A stretch of DNA of 64,000 nt from Dendrocalamus latiflorus (Eukaryota > Streptophyta > Magnoliopsida > Poales > Poaceae): the NCBI GenBank assembly GCA_017311315.1, contig CM029647.1, positions 3,232,576-3,296,575 of the forward strand, read 5' to 3'. How positions within the stretch are numbered: the first letter of the stretch is position 1; every line of letters starts with the position of its first letter. The position numbers and the translations under genes were made by a program. Shown piece after piece: positions 36,049 to 48,424 of this stretch. The notes under the pieces were generated by a model. It worked only from the letters and a program-made list of their open reading frames with translations. It was not told the origin of the DNA and searched no databases.

Positions 36049-36816
36049 AGGCTATCAAAGGATAAGTCTCTATACTAAGTTATTTTCAGTATGAAGTAAA
36101 TTTTATTTGCAATATCGATAAGTAGAAATTTGCAACGAAATTGTAAAAAGTATTTGACATGTAGTGAAATAACATTTATGTAACTTCATAACAGTATATC
36201 AAAACCATTCACAGCCTTACTCGACTGTGAACACATCCATTCGCAGCCCTCCTTGGCTGTGATCATCGCACAAATCCCATCCATGGGCATGGCACACGAT
36301 TAAACATTCATGCCACCCCATATGTTCAGTGAAATGGTTTTGAAAAGGAAACTAATCCCAGCTCTGATGTCTCGGTATCATAAGATCATATTATGCAGAA
36401 ATTTGCAAAAGCCTTTACAGAATGTGAAGTTGACAATTACTTGGACACACTAAAATCACAATAGTATGTAATGCTGATTCTGCATGAGTACAACATATTT
36501 TGCTTATAAACCTATGTTTCATATTGATGACATGAATAATCAGGCTCAGTACCAGTCTCAAGAAAACACATGCCGAACGCTGTAAATGGTTCGTCAGAAA
36601 TCGCAATTCTAGTCAATTATAAGAAACATCAGTTAGCAGTTTTCAAGCTTAAAGAAAAACAGCTAGCCAAGCTATGGAATCCAGACAGCTCGAACAAAAG
36701 CACATCAAAAACAGCTTATAATTCTTACATTTATTGGTGTGCATTTGATGTCATCAGTAATATGGAGCGGGGGGTAAAAAGCGAGAAGTACTAAACGAAG
36801 ATGGGAAAATATCATG

Positions 36817-37260
36817 TTTCAGGAAGATTCAACTAGTTTCAAGTTTAAAAATACTATGTTTCAGTAAGTTTCAATCAGTTTCATGAAGCTTCAATATTTA
36901 AATCAAAATTCATATAAATTTCACAGAAGTTTCAAAATATAGAGTAGGTTTTACAGAGTTTAAAGCAAGGTTTCATTCGTGTTTCAGCAAACTTCAAAGA
37001 AATTTCACAAGTCTAAACAAAAAACGGTATATCAACAGGTTTTGTACAGTTTCCGTAAGTTTCAAGAAAACGCTTGGAACGGTTTCTTGTTTTATTGAAT
37101 TTCGTGTATTTTTAGAAGTTTTTAGAATATTTCAAACAAAAGTTTCAACAAGTTTTAAATTTTAGAATGAAGTTCTAATAAGTTTTACTGAGTTTCAACT
37201 ATAAATTTCAACAGGTTTTGACTAGTTTCAATCAGAGAGTTTCAAAAAATTCAACAAATT
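36817..37260. repeat. Degenerate TTTCA-rich repeat block
   Basis: Over about 440 bp the motif 'gtttca' or 'tttca(a/g)' recurs dozens of times at irregular 8-20 base spacing. The A/T-rich composition differs from its neighbours. No higher-order unit is obvious. It looks like an old, drifted satellite or a transposon's subterminal array. Confidence 0.55.
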
Positions 37261-37775
37261 TTGGCACCCTCACTGCTCGCTCCCTGCCGCTTGTTGCTCC
37301 TGCGAGCTGCCGCCATAGCGAGTTAACGGCGAGGAAGCGAACAAGGAAGAGGGGGTCGATGGGAGTGCTCGACAGTGAATCTACCTTTGCTTCCGGCGAA
37401 TCAGCAACGACTTCAGCTGCTAGTGTAGGTGAATTTTAAGAAAAGGCATTAGGAATTAAGGGGATAGAGAGAGAAAGAGTAAAGTGAGCACTAAGCTGTC
37501 TGGATGCTTCGAGGTGTTAGATAATCAGACAGCCCGATGCATATAGCTGTGTCAGAGTCAAAAGGGATGATGCTTATCTCATTGGTTTGCTACCGCACGG
37601 TATACCGTGCAGTAGTATTTCTCATTTCTATGATATAAAAACATTTCTGATAATAATGTATTCTTACAAATATGGTCCGTTTCTTCTCTTGAAGTAATCC
37701 CAGTAGAATTATATCGTCGAAAAATTGGATTTGTGTAACGTGAATGTTAAATGTATTCTTACAACCAATGGGCCG

Positions 37776-40700
37776 TTACTGTGCCATTCCATCAGTCACC
37801 AGTTCTTGCAAACCGCGCCTTAGCCTCTCAGCAGCGAGCCTTGTGTCTGCCTCCTTCAACCCTCCGAAGGAAACACGGATGTATCCAGGACCTCCGCTGG
37901 CACTCCCAGGGATCACAACAACCCTGTGCTTGTTTGCAAGCCATCTGACAACTTCAAAATCATCTGAGCAGTTATCGGGTAGTTTTGCCCAGAGGTAAAT
38001 GGCACCCTCCCCACCCTTGACAGCATCCTCACCAAGTGGAGACATTGCCTCCACAAGCAGCTCACGGTTTTTCACAAGATCTTTCACCCTTTCTCTGATC
38101 CACCCTGGACCGGCCTCTAATGAGTAGAGCGCCAGGTGCTGCCCAATGATGGAAGCACAGATAGGTATGTTATCTTGCACTTTGAGGAGCTGCGCATGGA
38201 AACCGTCGGCTTCACTTGGATAGGCAATCTGCAGCAGCCAGCTGGTCAGCTCTTGTAAAGCTAACTGACCATCCTTAGTTACACAGATTGCACAGTGACT
38301 CAGTTACTTATACTGCATTAAGTAGCCCTAAATATTGGCATAGTGGAAATTTAAGTGCACAAGGGAAGCGTAAGAAACTGAAAGAACTCAATATTGACTC
38401 CTAACACCAGCAGTTTGAGCCTAAGCAAAAATAAACAAGGAGAATGGCACACTTACGTAACCTACACGCCATCCCATCATTCCATAAGCCTTTGAGAATG
38501 AGAAGAGGTTGACAATGTGATTATCCTCTAAGCAGTAGTGCTCCATTTCATCATACATAAAGTATCTGCAAAACACCCACCAAATTTGCAACTGAGTTCA
38601 AGATCAAAGTCATACCAAAGCCAAAGATTAAATATCATAATTGAATTACAAGCAGCATGCAGAATTAATTTACAGAAAGTATAAGATCAGCCACTTTCTG
38701 TGCTTCATCAAGTCTAAAATCAAGAACATTTCATCGAGTCTAAAATCATTAAAAAAGATAACAAATTGTCACAACATGTTTGGATTTCATTCCTTATGCT
38801 ACCGTTTTGAACGTGAATCGTATACATGAGCAGTAAAATACAGATTATAAAAAAAACAATAGGAGAATTGAAGTTTTCCATATGACCCTTCTTCTATAAC
38901 AGACTACATGGTTACAGATGTCAAACTCTATCGTAATGAAATTAATAGTGGTGTATTAATCCTCTCAAAAGAAAATAGTGGTGTGTTAACACAACGCAGT
39001 TTGTACGTCTAATATTTGCTATCAGTTCAATTCAAAAGGAGGGCACAGCATCTTGAAACTCAACATCAGGGAAAGGGCATGGCAAACTAAGATCAATCTT
39101 AATTAGTTAACTATTGAGCCAGTCAATAAAAGCAAGACATGATGTGCAATATAGAGCAGTGAGCAATGAAAGATTACTGATCGCCTGAGCAAGAACTAAA
39201 GACAGATCATGTTCTTTTCAGTGCTAGTCAAGAAAAGAGGATTTTTCCCAAGCTAAAAATATGAGCCGAAGATGACTAGATTTGACGAACCCTTGCGACT
39301 TTCCTTCTCTTAGCAGGCATAGACTCTGTTCTTCAGCATTACCTTTACCCAGAGCCTTTATAAATATGATTATGTACTGATTCTTCTTTCCTTCTGGTGT
39401 ATTCCAAGAGAGTTTAACGCTGGCACATGCAAGATGTTTTCTATAACTCCTCATTGTATAAGCTATTAGAGAGGATGTCATCCTGGACTCAATTTCAAGA
39501 GGTCAGGGGTGGTCGTCTAATTGCTTATAATGATCTGTTCTCTTAAAGTCTAACCATAATTTAAGGTGATCGTATCCATGTGTGTTTCTTTCTCTCATAA
39601 AAAAGCTTCATATTTACGCTTCTTAAAAAAAGTTTTAAGTATGAGAGAGGACCGAGGAGTTTAGGAAGAACAAACAAAGAAGATACACAGTAAACACAGC
39701 ATTTGATCAGTATTAACTTACTCATAGGTGTTGTCAACCACAAGCCATGCCCCAGTATTTCTGCACAGGTCTGAAATTCTCTGAAATGACAATGCATTAT
39801 TAGGAAATAGTCAACTCCAAGCGTTTGTGCATGCGCGCGCGTGTGATGAACAGCCGATTGATGGAGCTCTTGGCAATTGATGTCGGTTATCAGTCTTCGC
39901 GTGAGTGCGCGGGCCTCTGTGTGTGTGTGAGAGAGAGAGAGAGAAAGAGAGAGAGATGACCTGGAGCATAGGCTTGGGAATAAAAGCTCCGGAGGGGTTT
40001 CCCGGATTTACAACAGTAACAAGTTTAGGGATAGGGTTGTTTTCTTTTAGAACCTTCTCCAACCAATCTGCATTTTTAGACAATTAGACATAATGTAAAA
40101 TATGCTTATGTAATGAACTAATTTTCAATTAACCTGTATATAATTTCTTAAACCACAATATAGGTTGCACAACAAAGCGAAGAACTATGTCTTCACTTAA
40201 TTGAACAATCCAAAGGCATATTACTCTTATTATCCAAGAGATAATGTTGTGATAGGAACTTATCAACTACCAGTGAAGCAGAAGCTCTCAGAACCAGCAC
40301 TAAGTATGTCAATTTGTTTATATTAATATTACACTATAGATAATAGCCATATTAGTTATTACCAACATCAGGATGAAGAGTCTTGGGATTGCTTGCACCA
40401 ACTAATATGTCAGTGACGCCTGTCATCTGGAATGACATGTAGGCATTAAAGTAATAAGGTGCAAACATGACAACTGAATCCCCAGCATCACAAAGGGTGA
40501 GAACCAGGTTTACAAAAGCCTGCCCAAAAAAAAAACTTTGATGTAAGAGCACTTTATTTTACCAACCTAGTTGGAAAACAAGATTTAGCCATTTAGGTGT
40601 AGCAGCCATACAGGAAAGTAAGAAGGTATCTCATAGAACTAAAGGAAGGAGACAAATTGGGGAACATCACCTATAGTCTGACAGCTAAACAAGGAAAGGG

Positions 40701-42307
40701 GGTAGAGGCTTGAAACAGCTGTAATAAACCAGATGGAAAGTATATGTTTTACCTGATTTGCACCAGCGGTGACCATAACCGATGACTTGGTTAGCTTATT
40801 CTCTCTGCGTAGCTGCAAACAATTCAGTAAATATCAGGAAAAGTTATGCTAGCTGTTCATAATCCGCAAAAAAATAAAGAGAAGTCAAGGACCATGCTAA
40901 TAACAATCGAGTTTTATAATATTAATGCTTCTAAAACGTTTTAAAGTCTTATCACAATAGGCAACAAAGAGTAGAATTAATTTAGAACATAATTCTACAG
41001 AAGGGAACACTTTGGATAATGGTTATTACAGAAGACACTCAAAGGATGAAGGATCTCACGATTTTGTTACCAAACTGTTAAATGACAGCATTGCACAGGA
41101 AGTCCAAGTGATACATTATATATCTCAACTCCATGATTTACCTCACCAGATTTTCAGAAGAGTGACCGAAGTCAATATTTTTCTCAGTTGATGAATAAAG
41201 ATAGTTATTATAAACACAATGCACATTCAGAGGATTAGATACTACCACGAACATAACATCCTCTAATCAGCTACAACGAGATGACAAACATGCTTTCTGT
41301 CTGGAACATTTTATTTAATAAAAACATTTTCTGAATATTGCATCGAGTACATACGATTCCAGATATTACTCTCAGCATTAAGATACAGTTTCTCTAGTAA
41401 AAGTATCTCACATGATAATTGGTTAGCAGTAGACACATGGGCGCCTTGGCCTCACAGGGTAACGGCTTTGTGGTACGGCTTAATAGAAAGCACCATAATC
41501 TAATGTTAGGGAAATATATAATCCCAAATGAAAAGAAGTACCTTCTCGAGAAGTGCTTCTCGAAGTTCAGGAAGGCCATCATCAGAGCCATATTTACTGA
41601 TTGATGGTTCCCATACAATTTCTTTGACCTTATTCAAAGCTGCCTCAGGAGGTTGCCAATAAACAACTCCCTACATTCAAGATTTACAAAAGTTAGGAAA
41701 GGAATCAAAACAATTTCGAGGCAATACCACATGATCTGCTCGCCTTGGTAGGAGGCTAGCAAACACACTTGTCACTAATAGATATAGTAATACCATGTCT
41801 CACTTCATTAGTTCATTAGCATAAGCACCATTTGTAGGAACTAACCAGTACAACATATCAACCTCCATGCTTGATAGATACTTGCGTTACATGAAACACA
41901 ATTTGATCATTTTACAGCCACAATATGGGACAAATTGCAATAGAGATGATCGCTTCATTAATCCATTTTGTTTCCTTTTGACTTTCTCTTCACAAACAAA
42001 TGCAGGCATAAAAATGCATGTGCCAATTAACCTTGCATCTCCCAAGCAACACAAAGTCATCGGGCATGTAAACCAAGAACTGCGGGCAGATACCTGTGCA
42101 AGCGACATGACACCATTGGTCCCTCGAAGCAATTCTTGTATCTGAAAAAGGGCACAAGAAAGAGCTCACCAAACAAGACCAAAGAAACCGAGAGGCAAGA
42201 TGCGATTTTGACGAGGTAGGATAAGACTAGGAATTCTATATCACCTTCACCATGACCGGCGCTTCCGTCTCCACAACCCTCTTCGCCAGCTTCGGGAAGC
42301 TACCCAT
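37776..42307 (-). CDS. VAS1: VAS1/ISS1-type class I aminotransferase
   Basis: A PLP-dependent fold-type I aminotransferase. The Arabidopsis homologue VAS1/ISS1 moves the amino group of Met to indole-3-pyruvate, lowering auxin and ethylene precursors; the function here is inferred from similarity. Exons: 42307-42245, 42141-42094, 41670-41542, 40812-40753, 40519-40363, 40067-39961, 39780-39722, 38565-38457 and 38228-37776. All have GT-AG borders and total 1185 bases (394 residues), the family length. Landmarks: N-terminal MGSFPKLAKR, TAGANQAFVN, VVNPGNPSG, PLP-contacting D204 and Y207 in VVDNTYE, Schiff-base K233 in SFSKAYG, and a C-terminal GGPGYIRVSFGG. Intron 6 holds a GA/GT microsatellite. 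The start at 42307 matches the conserved N-terminus. No defect is seen. Confidence 0.95.
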
Positions 42308-45300
42308 GTCTCCTCCTCCTTGTCTTGCTTCTTCACCCCTCCAAGAACCAAGAACTGAAGATTTTGCAGACAATCTGAGTCAGAGATCTAAGAAGACCAA
42401 AGAACAGAGCCGTCGCGGGGGGAGGGGGGGGGTGTTGGAAGAATTCCGAGACAACCTCTGAGGTCACCAACTGATCCCGAGCTCACCAACCCCTCACAAC
42501 ACAAGTCAGTCCACGCCCCGAACAAGGCAACCTTCTAAACGAAGGCAGAGGGGGAAAACTGACGAAAGATTCGGCCCTTTTTTACTGCTCTTTTTTTATT
42601 GTTCTTTTATTTGTCTCTTTCTCTGATCTTTTTTGGCTTACGTTACGGGAGTGGTGCTGGTGCGGCGCTAGTTGCCGGTCTTTTTGTTTGTTGCCGGTGG
42701 TTTTCAGATTATGTTATAGCAATTAGTTTTGAAATGGTATATTGTTAAGATAGGTTTATAGGTTAACTGTAATAGATATTATATCAAATTTATCTATATT
42801 AGCCAAAATTATATGCAAATATTTCTCTTTATATTTCTCTTACGAACAGCCAAAATTCAAAATACATAAATCACAACCCATAAAAACTCACCCGGAGGAT
42901 AAGCATTGAGCTTCATTGTATTTAGGGTTATTAAAAAATGGAGCGTGGAAAAGGGAGCTTTCACTATGAGAGAGTGACAGGGCAATGAGAATGCATTTTT
43001 AATATTGCTCTGCAAAGAATTTGTCAAAATAATGGGCAATTGATGGAACAAAATATTGTCAAATTGATTAATGGTCGTTTGGTAGACCAAAATAGAATAT
43101 TTTGTGTTCATGTTCAGTGTAGGAACTAATGAAGGATGGTGGTAGTGGTGCCTTTCTTTTGGCCAAATGGCAAGTAAGGAGAATCCAACGAACACTGAAT
43201 CTGTCAATGGAGGCTGTTAACATCGTACTGATACTAATTTGTGCATCTGAAAAGGAAGCAAATACCATCAAAGATAATCTCACCACTTCTGCGAGTATAA
43301 AAGACTCTCTTCTCGAAACGAGGCCATCTTTTTCTAATTGGAACAGACGAATGCTCCACGAGATCCTCAAAACTTTCTGAGAAGAAACTGGTTGAGAGAC
43401 ATGAGAGGAATCCGAGAAACACTGATAGATCTCTGATCAGAGCCTTTCCAAAGGAGGTTTGGGGATTAGTAGTATAATCCAGATGCAAACAAAAAGGCTC
43501 GGGGAGGGAGGGGAGGCAAAGCCATGCCTGGACGGCTGGGCCTTGGAATCTCTCGGATCAGCGCACACGCCACCACCAACCGCTTTTATCGCAAAATGAC
43601 ACAGATCTGACGGCGCGAGGACAACGAGGAGAGGGAGTGGAGGAGTAGCACTTCGCTTCTCTGTTCTCACCGGCGCGGCCTGGTCGTCCTCGATCGGCGG
43701 CCGGCTGCTGCCAACCCGGCCTGCGCGCGTGCATGGATTGCTGCTTTGCCTTGGAGGCTTCTCTTTTTCGGTTTCGGCCGTGAGCGATGACATGATGACG
43801 GGGCATAAAGCGCGGGGTGGAGCCGGCTCCGCACTTCCGCTGTCGGTTATTGGAGCGATGAGATGGGTCATGGGCTCGTGTATCCATGATGACCAAGGTG
43901 AGCGATTTTATGACCGGGGTTAGGCCGAGACTGGCTTTAAAAAAAAAATCGGACCAATGTTTTGAAGGACTAGAGATTATTTATATGGTAAGTTTTTAAG
44001 CAAGTTTTTTGTTTGCCACACAAAGTTGCCGGTTTCTCTAATCTGTTATCGAAAAAAATTGTGTTTGCCACCGGAGAACATTTTCCTATTATCTCATGCC
44101 ACTTCCTTCCATTGGATAATTTAATTATTTGCCACTCTTACGAGTAGGGTGGCAACAGATTTGCCACCCTGGCCCGTTGTCAGTGACTCAGACGGCCCCG
44201 CATGTAAGTGAGAGAGGTAATTGGCCAATCTTCAGAGTGGCAAAAAGTTGAATTCCCCCCTTCCATTTGGTATTATCCTCCTGTCAAGTGGCCTGTAAAA
44301 AGACAGAAATGCCCTTCTCCCTCCTAAGTCATTGTCTTTTCCTACCTCTTCCTTACTAGTGTGGAACAAAAGATGTCACTATGCCACCGTTATCGTAGGG
44401 GGCAGAGCAGCAGAATCGGAGGCACTGGAGTCGGGAGCCCTGAGATTGCCAACGGCCGTGTCGCAGGCGGCAGGGTCACAAGGCCAAAGGGTGTGAGGCA
44501 ACTGGTCGTCAGGCCAAACTGTTCAAAGATAAGATTCGTTTACTATCTTTAATACCTAGCTTAACGTGTACTCCAAGATGTATATGATTGTATATGATCT
44601 CTTTCTATTTATACACGCATGTAATCCGGGTGTCATATGACAAACCGTACGTGTATACACACACAAACATGATATACCGTGGCCTTTTGAGGTGTGCGAG
44701 CTCTCCCAAACAAACACATCTCATAGTATTTTTGACATGGTATTAGAGCTATCTTTCCACAACACCACGACTTCCCCCCATCTACTGCTTGTTATCTTTG
44801 CTTCCACCACCATGGCATCCAGCTAGTTTCACTCGTCGGTGCATGTTTCTTGGTTACAGCAGTCTGCACAAAGGATATACCTAGTGGGCGTGTGTGTGTG
44901 TGTATACATATATCTCATGATGTGTTGTCTTTCATGAGAACATATTCCCATTCTAATGACAGCCACAAAACTCCTATGATAATCCATCTACTCCTTTAGT
45001 TCTTTTGCCACAACTTCTTCTCAGTCTAGTTTCTGATTCAGTATCTCCACCTAAGCATGACCAACATGAGACCATTGGCAATAATGATCTGTTAGATGTC
45101 TCAGTCTAGTGGCTACTTTGAACTCCTTGGATTCTCCCCCTATCGACCCACCTCTAATGCCATGGCTGCTCTTGCTCCCCATTGTCCGCCATTGCTGCTC
45201 CTACTCCCCATGGCTGCTCCTGCCCCTGCTTCCGGCTCATGCCGCTACTCCTCTCCTCTGCTTGTGGGATTTGGGAAGGAGTGAGAGAGATTGTTGAGGG

Positions 45301-45881
45301 AGAGAGAGGAGGGGCAATAAAATCATTTCCAAAAAAATTTGACAAATTTGATGCCACGGTGACTAGCACCAAGCCATCAACGGAGGTAACGGAAATAGCA
45401 TGAGAGAGAGAGGAAAATTCATCCGGTAGCATCCGAGGAAGGAATATCTTTTCAGTGGCCGGTAACATTGCAGGGTAGATAAATAATTTTCTCTAAATTT
45501 GTCTTGGAGGTTGTTTGCAACAAGAGAATGGTGCATGTATATAAGAATTTCTTTGAAATTCCTATTGAATGAGCTATTCTATACGGATTTTGCAAGAAAG
45601 TAAACACGGAATGCGTTTGGTATTCTTTGTGTCTTGGTTCTCATGCGTTTCCCGTGTAGCGTACAAGCACCATGTTTTTATTCTCTCGTATCGGTAGGAT
45701 TTTTGGGGATACGTCTGTATTGTTTTTGCTACTAAGAGGCGCTTATTCTTGACCTGAAATGGTTGATGCAACCAAGATATCTCCGTGTTTTCGGGTCAAA
45801 CTCCTTCACAAACAAATGTTGCGTGGGCTTGTGGCATACTGGCATGTTTCGTGCCCATCCTCCGACGGAACGATTAAAAAT
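42308..45881. other. Intergenic upstream of VAS1, repeat-rich
   Basis: The first 250 bases should hold the VAS1 leader and promoter; a G-rich tract lies near 42418-42432. The segment 43990-44240 repeats 'tgccac' or 'gtggca' motifs. Overlapping frames at 43437-43923 on both strands have no recognisable product. A copia remnant occupies 44540-44870. Confidence 0.4.
44540..44870 (+). mobile_element. Ty1-copia LTR end and primer-binding site
   Basis: Sequence ending ...tatttttgaca at 44737 is followed directly by tggtattagagc (44738-44749). That differs by one base from TGGTATCAGAGC, the initiator-Met tRNA primer-binding site used by plant copia elements. About 60 bases later comes 'accatggcatccagc', like the start of a copia gag, interrupted at once by a stop. 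The LTR's 5' end was not found and no protease, integrase or RT follows, so this is a truncated remnant. Confidence 0.6.
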
Positions 45882-47035
45882 TCACCATCGGACAAGGGTC
45901 CCGCTTTTCCAAGGTGATCACGGATAATGTCAAATCCGCCTTCAATGTGCGTCCGCAGCGAAGGCGTGCGCCTCCTCCTTTGCCTCTCCTAAACTTTCAA
46001 GTCGTAACGCAAACCCCTGCCCTCTCTGACCTCGCCGGAGAACACTCGTCTCTCGACTGCGATGGCGGCGAAGGCGTCGGGAGCATCGGCCTCTCCCGAG
46101 GAGGAGAAGATCCTGCAGTCCCTCGCCGCCCGAGGGTGGCGCTTCCTTGACCCCACCGATGAGGCCATCCAAACCCTCATCCACGCCTCCCCCTCACTGT
46201 CGCCGGAGGCTGAGCTCCTCGACATGGACCTGAGGCTTTTCGGCGGAAAGTTCCTCCCCGGACGCGCCGCCTCCGCCGCGGGGAGGCAGCTTTCTTACCT
46301 CCACGGGCCCATCGTCCTGCAGGTACTGTTGAAATCACCAAACCCCACGTTTGTTCTTAGTTTGCAAGAGAAAAATGCCTATTTGCAGTATTGCTCACCA
46401 TCGGACGAGGGTCCCGCTTTTCCAAAGGTGATCACGGATAACGTACAATCCGCCTTCAATGTGCGTCCGCAGCAAACGCGTGCGCTTCCTCCTTCGCCTC
46501 TCCTAAAAAGAAAAATTCAATGGTATACGCAAATGACATGGTGACACGTGTGATAATGCACTGTAGCAACAAATGTAGATCGTACAGATAAATATTTTTA
46601 AAATATCTACTACAGTACCAGATCTTATGGAAAAAATATTTTAAAAATAGTTGCTACAGTAATTTTGCCATGTGTCATCACCTTATTTGCTGGTTTACAC
46701 AAACTGGATTGTGTACCGGCATACAGTAGAATTTTTCTGGCGGTGGAGGCGTTGGGACTTGGGAGCATCGGCCTCTCCCGAGGAGGAGAAGATCTTGACC
46801 CCACCGACGAGGCCATCCAAAGCCTCATCCACGCCTCCCCCTCACCGTCGCCGGAGGCTGAGCTCCTCGACATGGACCTGAGGCTTTTCGGCGGAAAGTT
46901 CCTCCCCGGACGCGCCGCCTCCGCCGCGGGGAGGCGGCTTTCTTACCTCCACGGGCCCATCGTCCTGCAGGTACTGTTGAAATCACCAAACCCCACGTTT
47001 GTTCTTAGTTTGCAAGAGAAAAAATGCCTCATGTA
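45882..47035 (+). repeat. Tandem duplication of promoter and exon 1 of the DUF1767 gene
   Basis: Unit 1 (about 45882-46385) and unit 2 (about 46394-47035) share the upstream segment 'ccatcggac(a/g)agggtc', the leader, exon 1 and the first bases of intron 1 ('gtactgttgaaatcacc'). Unit 2 lacks the bases encoding LQSLAARGWRF and has a 162-bp MITE in its upstream part. Similarity is very high, so the duplication is recent relative to most repeats here. Confidence 0.85.
46529..46690. mobile_element. 162-bp MITE in the duplicated promoter
   Basis: The ends GCAAATGACATGGTGACAC and, inverted, GCAAATAAGGTGATGACAC form imperfect inverted repeats. Both halves contain an inverted 'tgtagcaac' and A/T palindromes. 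It is flanked by near-identical 8-mers, tggtatac (46521-46528) and tggtttac (46691-46698), the size expected for hAT-type insertion. It is absent from the matching place in unit 1. Confidence 0.6.
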
Positions 47036-47293
47036 GGAGCTTTTCTTAGTTTTCTGCTCAATTCTGTGGCTGGGTATTTCATGGTACGGCTCAGATAGTG
47101 GGAAGGGCGGGGATTGTACCGAGAAGAGGAAAAAGATGTTCTTGGCAGTTTTTTGGTGGCTAGGGGACATACTTTTGTGAAACAATGCCATCAATGCCAA
47201 TGGCCAATCAAACAATGATCTCGTTCATCCTGAATTTTGATTGAGTCTACATTCACCTAGCTTTTGAGGATTTGCTATTTTTTCGTCTTATTT

Positions 47294-47574
47294 GGCCCCG
47301 CTCGGTTGGGCTGAAAAGCTGTAGCTTATGACTAAAATTGCACTGTAGTGGCTGAAATTTCACTGTAGCTGAAGATAGCTTATTTTGGCGTAATTAAATT
47401 TAAAAAATTTTAAAAATAGAAAAAATATGTTAGCTCATCACGGACAACACAAACGAATACGGGAAAAAAAGAACGAGCAAAAAAGCTCAAAAAAGCCAAA
47501 AGTTCAGAGAAAAAAAACGAAATTTATAAATAGTGAAAGATAAGCCAGAAGCTGAAGCTGAAACAAACGGGGCC
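47294..47574 (+). mobile_element. MITE-like element, family A copy 3 (best preserved)
   Basis: 281 bp with inverted ends GGCCCCGCTCGGTTG and, from the right, GGCCCCGTTTGTTTC. The interior has the full set of family blocks ('cttatgactaaaattgcac', 'taattaaattt', 'ttagctcatcacgga', 'gctcaaaaaagcc'). It lies in intron 1 of the DUF1767 pseudogene, 65 bp left of the MULE. It is non-coding. Confidence 0.7.
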
Positions 47575-47823
47575 CCTGTTTGTTTAATCCTCTTTTTATT
47601 TTAACCTATTTGTTCGAACTTATGCAGATACCAGATAGTCCGAATTTTTTCTATTTTAGCCCTTTTTTTGAAAATTTTTCACATTTAGACCCCTGGTAGT
47701 TTTAATTCCGTTTTTGGACCCCAAGGGGTCGGCGCCGTGGTCCATGGCTCCGAGTTCCGAGGCCCGCGCCAGCGTTGCGGCCTGCGTGGCGCCGACGTGG
47801 CAGGAGCTCGGCGCCGTATCTCA

Positions 47824-47931
47824 TGGCTCCGAGCTCGGCACCGTGGGTCGTGGCTCCGAGCTCGGCGCCGTGGGTCGTGGCTCCGAGGTCGGAGCCGTGG
47901 ATCGTGGCGCCGAGCTCTGGCCAGCGGGCCC
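47824..47931 (+). repeat. Four tandem 27-bp units in the MULE left arm
   Basis: The unit 'tggctccgagctcggc' + 'gccgtgggtcg' is repeated four times with a few substitutions. It is centred on palindromes GAGCTC and GGCGCC. Similar inverted units occur in the right arm at 51205-51370. They encode the artificial SSAPWVVAP repeat in one frame. Confidence 0.75.
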
Positions 47932-48195
47932 CACGTGGCCTTTTACCCCTCTGTCCGAGCTCTGGTGCTGGCGCTGCTGGTTCACGCGCTCGTCCAGTTC
48001 GAATCCCGCAAACCCTAGCCTCGTCGCCTCCGCCAGCGCCGCCTCGTCCGCCGACCGCCGCCTCCGCCTCGTCCGCCGTCCTCGGCCTTGTTCGCGGACC
48101 ACCGCCTCGTCGCCTTCGCCTCGTCCGCCGCCTCGTCGCCTCCGCCCTCCGCCTCGTCCGCCGCCCTCCGCCTCGTCCGCCGACCGCCGCCTCGT

Positions 48196-48424
48196 CCTCT
48201 GCTGCTTTGGCCTCCGGCTGCCGGCCCTCCACGAGCTCTCCCCCGACGCGCCTCCTCGTCCTCCGACCTCGCCACCTCAGCCATCTCCCCGCGCGGCGCG
48301 CCTCGTCCTCTGCTAATCTGCTTGGCCTCCGGCGGCCGGCCCTCCGCGAGCTCTCCCCCGACGTGCCTCCTCGTTCTCCGACCTCGCCACCTCGGCCATC
48401 TCCCCGCGCGGCGCGGCCACGCCT
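48196..48424 (+). repeat. Tandem duplication of about 111-118 bp in the MULE
   Basis: Two copies (48196-48306 and 48307-48424) both run from 'cctctgct' through 'gagctctcccccgacg' to 'ccccgcgcggcgcg'. They lie in a C-rich part that also holds many 'cgcctcgtccgcc' units from 48030. The long Pro/Arg/Ala-rich frames here on both strands are composition artefacts, though a leader of the transposase gene is possible. Confidence 0.65.

Larger units (their letters stand above)
35469..37775. other. Intergenic with unusual low-complexity blocks
   Basis: Holds a 40-bp alternating purine-pyrimidine tract (36009-36048) and a block rich in 'gtttca' (36817-37260). The rest resembles decayed repeat sequence. 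Short frames (36415-36606, 36570-36794 and 37218-37439) are not recognisable. Confidence 0.45.

Noticed and set aside
39833..39960. GA/GT/GC dinucleotide runs as a regulatory element
   Set aside because: They are a microsatellite inside intron 6 of the aminotransferase gene, next to a normal splice donor.
43437..43923. Overlapping minus-strand frames of 144 and 112 codons
   Set aside because: Low-complexity Pro/Ser/Arg-rich translations, competing frames and no splice or family support.
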